DNA from: Candidatus Heimdallarchaeota archaeon LC_3
GTDB lineage: Archaea; Asgardarchaeota; Heimdallarchaeia; Hodarchaeales; LC-3
DNA: 64,000 bases
Assembly: GCA_001940645.1 (NCBI GenBank)
Contig: MDVS01000150.1
Span: forward strand, 22,010 to 86,009
Direction of reading: 5' to 3'
How positions within the stretch are numbered: the stretch's first letter is position 1; each line of letters begins with the position of its first letter. A program made the position numbers and the translations under genes. Positions 37,964-48,438 of the stretch are shown in pieces. The notes beneath the pieces are model-generated. The model did not search any database, was not told the DNA's origin, and worked only from the letters and a program-made list of their open reading frames with translations.

Positions 37964-38785
37964 TCATACCAAACATCTGGCAGCTTCTGATTCCACATGC
38001 TTTTTTAAATCATCATCTAATTTTGGTAAACCACTCGCACCAATATTTTCAATCAAATGATCTATATTGATAGTAGCGGGAAATACACAGCTTATTCTGT
38101 CATCTGTAAGAATCCAAGCCAACAATGCTTGTGACCAAGTTTTAATGCCAATTGCTTCTAATGGTTCCATATCAATTTTTGATCTTCTCTTGAATCTAAA
38201 TAAACTTCCTTGATTAAAAGGCATCATGATCATCACACCCTGACTGTATTTTTCAGCAACAGGAAAGATTTCTTCAGCTGCTTTTTGATCTAAAATATTG
38301 TAAGGGACTTGAACAACTTGCACTCTTTCAGTTTCCATAACCTCAATCATTTCAGGAAATGCATTAGAAGAGTTGGAATTTGAAATAGCTGCTAATCCTA
38401 CTTTCCCATCATCTTGCATTTTTTCTATTGTCTCTATATGTGTTTCCCAATCTAACATATTATGTACATGTAAAAAATGTATGAAAGGAGCTTGCAAAAA
38501 AGCAAAACTTTGAATTATTTGATTTAATCCTGCTCTCTTGCCTGAAGTCCATACTTTTGTTGAAATCATGTAATCAGATTTATCATCAGGAAGAGCTTTT
38601 CCTATAACTTTTTCGACTTCTTGATAAACTGGAGAAGAGTCTATCAAGGCTGCTCCTAAATCCCGTGTCTTTAATAATAGATCTTTTCGATCATCTAGAT
38701 CACTTGCAGTTCTTATATCAAAAGAATTATTGGTTCCCAATCCAATCTCTGGAACTTCATAGGCGTGACATTTTCTTTTTCTCAT
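37964..38785 (-). CDS. Aldo/keto reductase
   Basis: NADPH-dependent oxidoreductase of the AKR superfamily, 273 residues. The catalytic tetrad can be placed: Asp in ALIDSSPVY, Tyr in SPVYQEVEKVIGKAL, Lys in YMISTKVWTSG and His in FIHFLHVHN. Other fold marks are GLGTNNSF at the N-terminus, QVVQVPYNILD and the C-terminal nucleotide-binding segment TWSQALLAWILTDDRI with FPATINIDHLIEN. It is slightly shorter than the usual 300-330. The substrate is unknown. ATG start at 38785, no close partner gene. Confidence 0.8.
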   Translation of the reverse strand: MRKRKCHAYEVPEIGLGTNNSFDIRTASDLDDRKDLLLKTRDLGAALIDSSPVYQEVEKVIGKALPDDKSDYMISTKVWTSGKRAGLNQIIQSFAFLQAPFIHFLHVHNMLDWETHIETIEKMQDDGKVGLAAISNSNSSNAFPEMIEVMETERVQVVQVPYNILDQKAAEEIFPVAEKYSQGVMIMMPFNQGSLFRFKRRSKIDMEPLEAIGIKTWSQALLAWILTDDRISCVFPATINIDHLIENIGASGLPKLDDDLKKHVESEAARCLV

Positions 38786-39206
38786 TGATAATTCCTTTAA
38801 AGTTTGTACGTTATAACTGTCTTTTAAATTAAATTTTTCGATTTTTTTCCAAAGGAAAAACGTATTCCGTCATAAACATAAGACTTTGAATTAGTATAAA
38901 TATTTTTTAAATATCCTAAGTTATATTGTTATCAATGTCATTAAATATTATTTAAAAATTATATAATATATTAATTTTCCTTTAATAACCTTAGATATAA
39001 ATTTCACAATAATTAACGTATTATACATAGAAATCTTTTTACTTCAAAGTCCGATTTGCTAGTTTTACTTATCCAAAATTCCCAAAAGTTACAAATAATT
39101 ATTCATCTCAAATTTTCACAATTCTAATAATAAGGACTAACTCTTTAATTTTATATGCTATTTAGATAAATTAGATTCATATTTCATTGAATATAAGGGT
39201 AAACAA
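38786..39206. other. Intergenic, nothing recognised
   Basis: About 420 AT-rich bases between divergent genes (aldo/keto reductase on minus, acyl-CoA synthetase alpha on plus). Both promoters should lie here. No RNA gene, repeat or frame of note. Confidence 0.4.
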
Positions 39207-40562
39207 ATGATTGACTATTCAAAACTTTTTCATCCACAAAGCATCGTTGTAATAGGTGCATCTAATTCTCGTGAAAAATTAGGGGGAATTGTTATGAACA
39301 ATTTGTCTAAAAGTTATTCTGGTAAAATTTATCCTGTAAATCCCAATGGAGGAATAATTTTTGATATTCTATCTTTTAAAACACTCAATATTCTTCCTGT
39401 TATACCTGAATTAGCTATTATAGCGTTAAATGCAAATCTTTCTGTAAAAGCTTTAAAAGAAGCAGGTCAAATGCAAATTCCTTTTGCAATTATATTTGCA
39501 GGAGGATTTTCTGAGATAGGAGAAAAGGAATTAGAAAACCAATTAGTTGATATTTGCAAAGAAACTGGCATCAAATTAATTGGGCCTAATTGTATGGGTG
39601 TTTGGAATAGTCATAGATTAAATGCATCTTTTATGAATATTCTTCCTCCTTTTCATGGAAAAATTACATTTATAAGTCAAAGTGGTTCTCTAATTGCCTA
39701 TGCAATTTATTTGAAATTGCGATTAGGAAAATTTGTTAGCCTGGGTAATTCCACAGATGTAAATTTTGAAGATTTTTTCGATTATCTTTCTTCTGACTCT
39801 GATACAAAAGTCCTTGCTCTTTATATTGAGTCTTTAAAGAATGGAAGAAATTTTCTAGAAAAACTCAAAAATTTTCCAAAACCTGTAATTGCTATCAAAG
39901 CTGGATCAAGCGATATAGGATAACGTTCTATAGCAAGTCATACAGGAGCTTTGGCTGGAAATGCTAAACTTTATAAACACCTTTTCAATACTTACGGTAT
40001 CCTACAAGTAAATTCGCTTGAATCTATGGTTGTTGGAGCACGTATTCTGGAATTACTTCCCCCAATGAAGAATAACAAAATTATTGCATTAAGTAACGCG
40101 GGTGGTGCAGTTTGTTTATTTTCTGATGCCTGTGCTGAAAATGATATTAATCCAGATATTTTACCTAACAAGCTAAAATTAAAACTTGAATCTATTTTTC
40201 CTCCTCAAGCTCCTGTAAATAATCCTTTAGATCTTACTGTTACTGGTGGTACACCCGAAGTTGTTAAAATGGTGATGAAAACTCTTTTCGATACGTCGTT
40301 GCATGATTATGGTGCAGTTGTATATATTCCTGTTGTAGCACCTTTTGTTGATCCATATCTAGAAGCTGAAATGGTTATAGAATTATATAATAAAAGTACA
40401 ATACCATTTATTGCTTGTTTATTGGCAGGAGAGAAAGTACGTCCAATTATTGAGATGTTAGACAAAGCTTCTGTGCCCTATACGGAAACAATTAAAGAAA
40501 CAGCTGAAGTTTTAAGTTTACTTTGGAAGTGGAGCAAAAAACACATAGAAATTAATAGTTAA
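39207..40562 (+). pseudogene. ADP-forming acyl-CoA synthetase alpha subunit, in-frame TAA
   Basis: One frame of 452 codons reads as the alpha chain of acetate/acyl-CoA ligase (ADP-forming), the energy-conserving enzyme that makes ATP from acyl-CoA. It is interrupted by a single TAA at 39921-39923. Before it: FHPQSIVVIGASNSREKLGG (CoA-binding Rossmann), IFAGGFSEIGEK, LIGPNCMGVWN, FISQSGSL and AIKAGSSDIG. After the stop, in the same frame: RSIASHTGALAGN, with the catalytic phospho-His, then SNAGGAVCLFSDACAEN, NPLDLTVTGGTPE and the domain end. The stop lies just before the catalytic loop, so the truncated product would be inactive. No beta chain gene is adjacent. Possible explanations are a recent nonsense mutation, read error, or readthrough; TAA does not fit Pyl or Sec coding. 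Confidence 0.8.
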
Positions 40563-40570
40563 TGATAAAT

Positions 40571-42436
40571 CTATTCCCTTTTTCTGAAAATAACTATTAA
40601 TACCAAGGTTATTGGAATCAAAATGAATAAACTAAAAGAAGTATTAGTTGAGGGAGGTATTGAAGTTTCAGTAAATCCGGTATAATTAACAAGATTTTTT
40701 TCTATGTTCACTGTTTTCCCTGAGATATCTTCTAAGGATACTTGAATTTTCAAAGGTTCTCCATTGATATTTAAAAGATTAATTATTTCAACTACAGTTG
40801 GAGCTTTTTTACCTTGATAAACAAATTCTCTTAAACCAATTTCTTGTTCGTTTGAAGAAATTCTAACTAAAATTGAATAAATCCCAATATCATCAGAGCC
40901 ATCGATAAGGATAATTAATTGATTCTTTGTTTTGTCATAAGTCGTATCAATGATTAAAGATGGTACTAGATTATCATAGGATGCTTCTAAAGCAAATGAC
41001 GCATTAATCAAACCGTAGCCAGTAAATATATCTACCCCGGTTGCGTTCAAATCAGTCGCTGTACGATCTAACAACGTTCTTAGTTCATAATTCTTCAATT
41101 CAGGATTTAATGACAAGATTAAAGCAGCAGTAGATGTAATATATGGTACTGCAAAACTAGTTCCACTTAACAAAGTAATATTTGATGATTCAATATTTAT
41201 GTTGGCTATGAGGGTTTGGTTACTCGATAAAATGACTTTCAGAGTTTCTCCATCTGTATTTGATATACCCAAAACTGGTAGATTTGAAGGTGAATCTAAG
41301 GTGCCGAAAATTAACCCTAGTCTATCATTTGAAATAATTACTCCTACGGCACCATTGATAGAGGCATTATTTACTTTTTCAAAAAAGAAAGATTCTCCTC
41401 TATCGATTAACGCAATTTTGTTTGTAACGTTTATATCAAGAAAATCCTCTGGTTTTCCCAAATTAGTATAAACTAATTCACCAATAATTTCTCCAAATGT
41501 AACATTCGAAAATTCAAACGTTTCAACTATAAACGAAGTTTTATTTATGACTAAAGAACCATTTTGAGATTTGTCAAGTAATGAAGCACCATAAATATAT
41601 TCACCAGGAGCAACTAGTTCAATCTCATTCCCATATTGACTGAAATTTGCTTTTTCCAAATCTTGATTAATAGCACCTGTAGCAATCACTTGGTCAAGAG
41701 CACCTAAATCATCAATATATCCCTTATAAAGATCAGCATTATTGCCTGTAACACCTACTATGACAACACCTTTAGAGTAAGCCCATTCAAGAGCTAAAAT
41801 AGCTTTTGAATCAATTCCCCTCCAAAAAAGTGATAAAGAAATAATTTTTGCTCCCATCTCAACAGCGTAAGTAACTGCTGCTACAAATTCATCAACTGAC
41901 CCTCCTTTATTTGTATTATCTATCCATTTTAAGTGCATAAGGCTTATATTTGGAGCTAATCCAGGGATTTCTATTTCTGTTGAACTTTCTTGAAGTCCTA
42001 TTATTTGTGAACTAATAAATGTCCCGTGTCCATATCCATCTAAAGGATCGTTGTTATTATCAATAAAATTCCAACCTATAACATCATCAAGGTATCCATT
42101 GCCGTCGTCATCAATATTATTGTCAGGTATTTCTCCCGGATTTCTCCATAAGGATTTATTCAATTCTGGATATCTATAATCTACACCTGAATCAATAATT
42201 GCTATTATTACATCTTTAGAACCGTTAGTTATTTTCTGTACTTCATTGATACCACTAACCTCTAATGACCATAAATTTGGATCAATTTTAGAGAAATTTA
42301 AACCTTTTTTAAACAAAGATTTAATTTGGATTTCTTCTGTTACCGGTTTATCAGTATTTATATTAAATAAAACTGAAAATTGTAGGAAAGTAACTATAAG
42401 AAAAAATTCGATTATAGTGTAATATTTAACCAACAA
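40571..42436 (-). CDS. Secreted, membrane-anchored subtilase (S8) with PA insert
   Basis: 621 residues. The N-terminus has a hydrophobic segment (FFLIVTFLQFSVLF) after a short basic start, and the C-terminus a membrane helix (LFILIPITLVLIVIF) with an RKRE stop-transfer tail, so the protease domain faces outward. The catalytic triad is complete: Asp in IIAIIDSGVDYRYP, His in YGHGTFISS, Ser in LSGTSFAVPY; the oxyanion Asn is in VTGNNAD. A calcium-binding type loop IDDDGNGYLDDVIGWNF precedes the His. A PA-type insertion (KIALIDRGESFFFEKVNNAS, GAVGVIISND) sits between Asn and Ser. Start: TTG at 42436, as no ATG lies near. It is a paralog of 45586-47439; the pmbA and tldD genes lie between them on the same strand. 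Confidence 0.9.
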   Translation of the reverse strand: MLVKYYTIIEFFLIVTFLQFSVLFNINTDKPVTEEIQIKSLFKKGLNFSKIDPNLWSLEVSGINEVQKITNGSKDVIIAIIDSGVDYRYPELNKSLWRNPGEIPDNNIDDDGNGYLDDVIGWNFIDNNNDPLDGYGHGTFISSQIIGLQESSTEIEIPGLAPNISLMHLKWIDNTNKGGSVDEFVAAVTYAVEMGAKIISLSLFWRGIDSKAILALEWAYSKGVVIVGVTGNNADLYKGYIDDLGALDQVIATGAINQDLEKANFSQYGNEIELVAPGEYIYGASLLDKSQNGSLVINKTSFIVETFEFSNVTFGEIIGELVYTNLGKPEDFLDINVTNKIALIDRGESFFFEKVNNASINGAVGVIISNDRLGLIFGTLDSPSNLPVLGISNTDGETLKVILSSNQTLIANINIESSNITLLSGTSFAVPYITSTAALILSLNPELKNYELRTLLDRTATDLNATGVDIFTGYGLINASFALEASYDNLVPSLIIDTTYDKTKNQLIILIDGSDDIGIYSILVRISSNEQEIGLREFVYQGKKAPTVVEIINLLNINGEPLKIQVSLEDISGKTVNIEKNLVNYTGFTETSIPPSTNTSFSLFILIPITLVLIVIFRKRE

Positions 42437-42531
42437 TTAAACCTTGGATTGTTGAGAGTAAAAAATTAAATAAAAGGCTTTCGTGAAATAAAAAAATCAC
42501 AGAAAAATTTTGTTAAGACTATTTCGTTTTT

Positions 42532-43913
42532 TTATCCAGTTACAGACAATCCGTCAATAACAACGGTTGGATTGTTTCCACCGAATGGACTTAAAAATAA
42601 ATCATTACCTAACCCTGAAATTCTTTTCAATGACTCATATAAATTTCCGGTTACATTTACTGGTTCTAATGGATTTGAAATAGCTCCATTTTCAATTAAA
42701 TATGCTGATGGACACACTATAGAGAAATTACCTGTTATTGGATTTGTGTGAATCATTCCCATGACGAACCCTTTAATTAAAACACCTTTAGAGATCTCTG
42801 ATATTAGATCTTCTTAGATTTTATTCCCGGAGCTACTGAGATAGTTGAGGTTCCTGTTTGTGGAGGTTGTTCGTATTCAGGGTTTCCGTTACGTTTGGAA
42901 TTACCTGTTGATATAGTATTCATAATATTTCCTTAATATGAGTCGTTAATAAATGATTTTAGAACACTATTTTCCACTATTGGGGTTTTCTGACTCGGAA
43001 TCCCTTCTCCATCGATTGCTGAAGTTGCAAGTCCTTCGGGGAGGGTTCCGTCATCAAAAACTGTCATTTTCTTTATTGCTATTTCATCACCAATTTTATC
43101 TGCAAAATAAGACTTTCCTTCTGTTACAGCTTTCCCTGTTGTAGAGGAACCAAAAGCGGTTCCAAGATACATAGCAGCTGGCATAGGTTCAAAAACAACA
43201 GAAATTTGTTCTGAACTATTCATTGGTTTTGATTTAAGCAATTTGAGAGCATCATTAGCAGATTTGATTCCTATATCCCTTAAATCAATGTTTAAATCTT
43301 TTGATCTAGAAACACAAAAATTAAATCCAGTTTTTTGTTTGTTTCCTTCCTTTGCAACCACTGAAACTACTCCTACATTAGCTGTAATTCTTGTAGCGGC
43401 TGCAATTTCCTGAGAATTTGTTATTGCAAATGCTGCTGCTATTATTGATCTTTCACCGCTTATCGAGACCAATCTATTGTCTACTTTTTTACACCCTTCG
43501 ACCATTAATAATCCTTCTTTTGTAAGAGTTTCAGAAGTAATTAACAGGACTTCTGGATCAATAATTCCTTCATTAGCTGGAGATAAAGGTTCAGCAAGCT
43601 GTTTATATCTTTCATCAGTGTGAGAGATTTTTTCAGTTATTTTGATTGCTTCATCGACCGCTGATTTTATATTTTCTATTTCATATCCTGAAGAACAAGA
43701 AAATGATTTTCTTTTATTTTCAAAAACTCTAACACCAACACCAGACAAAACAGAATCTCGAGCGTTTACAGCTCCTCCCTGAAACTTAACTTCCACTGTT
43801 TTTTCTTGAGTAACATACAACTCAATGTCAGCATTGGGAGCCTTATTTAGTCCATATTTCAAACCAGTATCAGCCATACTGAGTAATTCATTTTTTATGT
43901 TATCTAAATCCAT
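42532..43913 (-). pseudogene. pmbA: PmbA/TldE-type metalloprotease partner, broken
   Basis: PmbA/TldE is the partner of TldD in a heterodimeric zinc peptidase. The first frame (from the ATG at 43913, MDLDNIKNELL; a TTG at 43925 is possible) carries SGVGVRVFENKRKSFSCSS, ISVVFEPMPAAMYL and ends LKSFINDSY. A TAA at 42933-42935 follows, yet the frame continues as MNTISTGNSKRNGNP and TISVAPG, matching the normal family sequence (TANxxGIxSTGN ... PSN). A frameshift near 42807-42820 then puts DLISEISKGVLIKGF and MGMIHTNPITGNFS in another frame, ending LSVTG. Two lesions in one gene favour true decay. It follows tldD by 19 bp on the same strand. Confidence 0.8.
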
Positions 43914-43932
43914 TACAATCCTCAACTACCTT

Positions 43933-45411
43933 TTAATAATTCATAGATAAATCACTAGTTTTTTTATCAACTTCGCCACCAAAACGTACCTTACTAAATA
44001 GAATTTCAGGACCACCCATTCCAACAGGTAATGGATACTGAGATCCTTTACCACAACCACCGAAGTAACCACTTGACAATTTTATTTTTTTTGTTCCTCC
44101 CTCGATGTATTTAAGCAAATCCAGAATATTTCCAGATAGAGACACTTCCTTCAATGGATATTTTATTTCTCCTTTTTCGATATAATATCCTCTTCTTGCA
44201 TTAAACAAAAATTGACCTTCGCTACTAACTTGTCCACCAGAAGTGCTTATTGCATGAATTCCAGTTCCTAATTCGGACATTGTTTCATCATGAGAATAAT
44301 CTCCCGGAACTAAATAAGTATTTTTCATTCGAGGAATTGGATTGAAAGTAAAATTTAATGCACGACTATTACCAGTCCTCTTATCATCAAAAAATGTTGT
44401 AGTTCCTCTAGTATTAAGATATCCTTTTAATATACCATCCTCAACTAATACCGTATTATCAGTTCTTGAACCTTGATCATCAAAAGGTAAATATAATCCA
44501 CCATATTTTGTGATATCAGGTGTTCCCTCGTCATATATTGTAACGAAGGAATTAGCAATTTCCTCTCCTAATCTATCTGTTAAAGGACTTCCTCGGGAAA
44601 CTATAACATCTGCTTCTGATAAATGTCCAAAACTTTCATGTGCTATAACTCCTACCAATTTTTCATCAGCTAAACAACGAAAATCACCGGCAGGAGCTTT
44701 TTTTAACCCAAGTTGTTCTTTAGCCCACATTTCAGCATTTTTTCCCAAAGTTTCTAGAGAAAATCCATTTGAAAAAGCTTCAAGTCCATATGAACCACCA
44801 TAACCATCATTTCCTGTGACTAAACCATCGACACCTTTGCAAACAGCTTTGATACGTAAATCAGTTATTAAGAAATCCCAGTCTACTTCAGATCCTTCTG
44901 AGTTAACAAACAGTTTTTTACCATATAATTCTCCATACGAACCTTCTACGCTCGAGAAATCTTTCCCAGCTTCTTCTTTAGCAATCACCATCCCACGTTC
45001 AACTAAATCTGTTTTAAAATCAAGTTCAACATCATTAGGATGTTTTTTAATTTCATATGTTCTTTTATGATTTTCTACTACTGGATTCTCTTTTGAAAAG
45101 GGTAGTTTAATTGAAGCTATTTCAGCGCTAACTTTTACAATTCTTGTAGCTGATTTTGCAGCTTCAACAATTGTTTTAGCAGTTAATATAGATGTCGATG
45201 AATAACCTAATACGCCATTAACATAACTGGCGACACCAATGCCTCTGCGTCTTTTACTTTGAATTTCACCCCAAGTATTATTTTGCTTGTTCAAAGTTCG
45301 CAGTTGTAAATCATCATATCGAATTTCTAGAAAATCTGATCATATATTAGACGATTTTTCTAATCCTTCTTTCAATAAATCAATATTCATGGTAAAAAGC
45401 TCTTCAACCAT
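43933..45411 (-). pseudogene. tldD: TldD metalloprotease with in-frame TGA
   Basis: TldD zinc peptidase: HExxxH motif as AHESFGHLSEAD, with the further ligand Cys expected near the end (GYFGGCGKGSQ), EGSYGELYGKKLFVNSEG, GRGxT-like block TRGTTTFFDDKRTGNSRA and YLVPGDYS. The 453-codon open part starts with a weak TTG at 45294. The normal N-terminal domain continues upstream in the same frame: from ATG at 45411 or 45390, DLLKEGLEKSSNI, TGA (45340-45342), SDFLEIRYDDLQLR, then the open frame. That matches the usual N-terminal line of TldD (helix, then RYxD). So the gene is complete but for one TGA, about 23 codons in. A restart at 45294 would still make nearly all of the protein, so it may remain active in part. 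Confidence 0.75.
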
Positions 45412-45585
45412 TCTTTTTTATCCCTGTTTTTACAAAATAAATCCATAATAAATTAGTCACTTGACAAAAAAGTAAGTTAACTTCTTAAAAAAGTTTACAG
45501 GTTAACATTATTAAATTTTAGTATCGTTGAAAAAGCATAAAAAAATCTAATTCTTTGAATGAAAGCTATTAATCTTAAATTTGAT

Positions 45586-47439
45586 TTATTTTTTGTTTCT
45601 TTTCGAAACAAAAAATATTGTAAGTACAATAAAACCAATCAACATGAATTCCATATTCCACTGGATAGTATTAATATTAACTGGTTCCTGAAAAACAAAA
45701 GCATAGTTAGGAGAAGAATAAGTTATATTTCCTTCGATAATGACCTCCTTGTTCCCTGAAATATCTTCAATTGCAATGTAGTAATCATTATTTTCTAAAT
45801 TATCATTAAAATTGACTTTATAGGTATAATTCAACGTCTTTGAAGTAAAAATTTTAGTACTTCTTATTATAAAACCTTTATTGTTCTTATATCCAAAATC
45901 GATTCTATAAAGACTGTTATCATCGCTTATTTCAAATTGTAATTCATTTTGATTATTTGATTGAATCTCCACCTTTGGAACATTATTATCTAATGCTGCT
46001 TCAACAGCATAAGCTGCATTCAGTAATCCATATCCTGTTTGATGATCAAATCCAATTGAACCAATATCTGTTGCTGTTCTTCTTAAAATTAATCTTAACC
46101 ATGTATTATTTAATTCTGGATTAACTGAAAGCATTAATGCCGCTGTAGCTGATACATGGGGGGCAGCAAAACTTGTTCCACTTAAATAGGTAATATTAGC
46201 TTCTGTAACTCTAAGCTCTCCTATTTTTACTCTTTCACTAGTTGATGATAGGATGGTTTTTATTCTATTTCCGTCTTGCAGCGTTATTGCAACTACAGGT
46301 ATGTTTACTTGGTTTATTAATGTTCCAAAAAATATTCCTTGATTATTATTGGCAATGATTACGCCTATAGCACCATTAAATGTTGCATTTGCAACTTTAT
46401 CCCTAAAAAATGTTTCTCCTCTATCAATTAATACTAATTTTCCAGTTGCATTTATATTTTCGAAATTCTCTGGTTTACCTAATCCTGCGTAAACAATTTC
46501 TCCTGTAACTATACCCCCACCAGAAAATTCTAAAGGTAATCCTTCAAAATTAGAATTGTTTACTTTTAAGACTGCTCTAAAAGCGCCATTCAGAAATATA
46601 CTTCCAAAAACATTATCTCCAGGAGCTACGATATCAATTTCTTTCCCATATTGACTGAATTCTGTTTTTAATCCTGATTGATTAATAGCACCAATTGCCA
46701 TTATTTCAGGGAGACGTGATAACTCTGATATTCCTTCAACAAATTCTCCGTCATTTCCTGTGACTGATACTATTAGTACTCCATGATTATAGGCCCATCT
46801 AAAGATTTCCATTACCTCAATTGGGGGAGATCGCCAAGTTAATGATAAAGAAATTATATTAACGCTATTGCTCACAGCATATTTAACAGCTTTTACAAAA
46901 TCACCTATAGTAAAGCTTTCACTATCATTATCGTTACTCCGAATAATTTTTAAAGGCATAAGACTAATATTAGGCGCTAAACCTTCTGTAATTAATTCTT
47001 CCTCACCAGAAGTGCTAGAAGAAACACCCGAAAATAGTGAAGCAATAAAAGTACCGTGTCCAACAATATCATTTAAATCATTGTTCTCGTCTATGAAATT
47101 CCAACCGTTAACATCGTCAATGTAACCGTTTCCATCATCATCTATTTCATTATTTGGTATTTCATTAGGATTTATCCACATTTTCTCTTTGATTTCGGGT
47201 ATTCTAAGATCTGCACCAGTATCAAGAATAGCAACTATTACATTCCTACTTCCGTTAGTAATTTTTTTTGCTCCCGTTGCATTAATTAAAATATAATTCC
47301 AATCAGGATTGCTATATCCAAATTCTTGTTCAGAAGAAGAAAAGTTCAAATAGTTGGCTCTATCATCAATTTCTAGAGAATCTTGTACTGGAATAGTTAC
47401 AAGCATTAAAGAAATTACGATAAGTAATTTTATCTTCAT
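45586..47439 (-). CDS. Secreted, membrane-anchored subtilase (S8) with PA insert, paralog
   Basis: 617 residues, ATG start at 47439 with a cleavable-looking signal (KIKLLIVISLMLVTIPVQ). Triad: Asp in AILDTGADLRIP, His in IVGHGTFIAS, Ser in LSGTSFAAPHVS; oxyanion Asn in VSVTGNDGEF. It shows the same calcium-type loop DDDGNGYIDDVNGWNF and PA-like insert (KLVLIDRGETFFRDKVANAT, GAIGVIIANN) as the gene at 40571. C-terminal membrane helix (FMLIGFIVLTIFFVS) with KRNKK tail. All motifs and the layout match that paralog, so the pair arose by duplication; pmbA and tldD now lie between the copies. Likely role: external protein degradation or processing. Confidence 0.92.
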   Translation of the reverse strand: MKIKLLIVISLMLVTIPVQDSLEIDDRANYLNFSSSEQEFGYSNPDWNYILINATGAKKITNGSRNVIVAILDTGADLRIPEIKEKMWINPNEIPNNEIDDDGNGYIDDVNGWNFIDENNDLNDIVGHGTFIASLFSGVSSSTSGEEELITEGLAPNISLMPLKIIRSNDNDSESFTIGDFVKAVKYAVSNSVNIISLSLTWRSPPIEVMEIFRWAYNHGVLIVSVTGNDGEFVEGISELSRLPEIMAIGAINQSGLKTEFSQYGKEIDIVAPGDNVFGSIFLNGAFRAVLKVNNSNFEGLPLEFSGGGIVTGEIVYAGLGKPENFENINATGKLVLIDRGETFFRDKVANATFNGAIGVIIANNNQGIFFGTLINQVNIPVVAITLQDGNRIKTILSSTSERVKIGELRVTEANITYLSGTSFAAPHVSATAALMLSVNPELNNTWLRLILRRTATDIGSIGFDHQTGYGLLNAAYAVEAALDNNVPKVEIQSNNQNELQFEISDDNSLYRIDFGYKNNKGFIIRSTKIFTSKTLNYTYKVNFNDNLENNDYYIAIEDISGNKEVIIEGNITYSSPNYAFVFQEPVNINTIQWNMEFMLIGFIVLTIFFVSKRNKK

Positions 47440-47559
47440 TAAATTTCATTCAATTTTTTTAGAATAAGTTAATTTTCTTTAATTAGGTTAATTCTATGTT
47501 CAAGGTTCATAATCTTCTCTATTGTTGCACATCGGTGATTTTAATTTTTCATTAATTTG

Positions 47560-48216
47560 CTAACTTTTTTCCTTTTTTTTTCTTCTGGATAAATCTTTAA
47601 CACTATTTCGATCAATCTTGAAGGAAATTTTTTGATTTTTACCAGTTATCAATTTTTCATTTACATCACGACGACCAACTGGCTCAGCTTTAACAATTCT
47701 TCTAATGTTTCTGATTAACAATACCACTTCTTTTTCATTGCTAATGCTAGGGATACTTATTCTTGATTTACCATCATTTTTTTTATCTATGAATTGAATT
47801 TCCACCTGCCAAGCTTCCAGTCCTTTTCTCCCTTTAATTGTAGGTTGAGATGATCTAATCAACAAGGTAAAATCATCTTTTTTCTCCTTCCAATAGTGAA
47901 CTGTTGTAGAAAGAAATTTTTTATGTTCTAAATAAGAATTAGTAATTGTGATTGCTTCCGCTCCACTAGCAGATAACCAGGCACCAATCAATAATAAAAT
48001 TATACCCAGAATTATAGTTATAGGATCATTGATAATGACTTGAATCACTTCTTCTAAAGAAAATGTATTATCAATAATTAAAGCTGTTACAAATATAAGG
48101 AACTGACTAAATATAAATGTGCCAACTAGGAATATTGCTAATCCTATATAAAGAGTCCTTTTATCAGGTCCGTAAGATGCTTCATTCTTAGCATCTTTAA
48201 CTTTTTTAGAAGACAT
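47560..48216 (-). CDS. Hypothetical membrane protein, two helices
   Basis: 218 residues, ATG at 48216. A basic N-terminal segment precedes two membrane helices (about residues 25-48 and 66-86: IGLAIFLVGTFIFSQFL and ITIILGIILLLIGAWL), followed by a ~130-residue soluble domain with beta character (FTLLIRSSQPTIKG, WQVEIQFIDKKN, RISIPSISNEKEVVLL) resembling a PH-like or bacterial PH fold in appearance only. The tail is lysine-arginine-rich (SRRKKKEKS). No function can be assigned; it lies 120 bp upstream of the subtilase on the same strand. Confidence 0.55.
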   Translation of the reverse strand: MSSKKVKDAKNEASYGPDKRTLYIGLAIFLVGTFIFSQFLIFVTALIIDNTFSLEEVIQVIINDPITIILGIILLLIGAWLSASGAEAITITNSYLEHKKFLSTTVHYWKEKKDDFTLLIRSSQPTIKGRKGLEAWQVEIQFIDKKNDGKSRISIPSISNEKEVVLLIRNIRRIVKAEPVGRRDVNEKLITGKNQKISFKIDRNSVKDLSRRKKKEKS

Positions 48217-48438
48217 AAGAAATCATTCTTAATTATAGATGAAATTTCAAGATAGTTAGTATCAGATAATGAAATACATAAACATTTTCTGTCTTGTATA
48301 GAGTATTTTTCCTAATATTATTTAAAATTTAAATTAGTATGATTTATCATAACAAGATTCATAAAACAATATTATTTTATCCATAAATCATATTTATTAT
48401 TGTTAAAACCTATTTCTGAATATTTGGATAGAAATTTC

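Noticed and set aside
44510..45070. Plus-strand frames within tldD
   Set aside because: They are Ser/Pro-rich shadows of the minus-strand gene.
39921..45342. Stop codon recoding (pyrrolysine or selenocysteine) to explain the internal stops
   Set aside because: Two of the three stops are TAA, which neither system uses, the third is a lone TGA with no visible SECIS-type hairpin, and genes in the window end normally with these codons.
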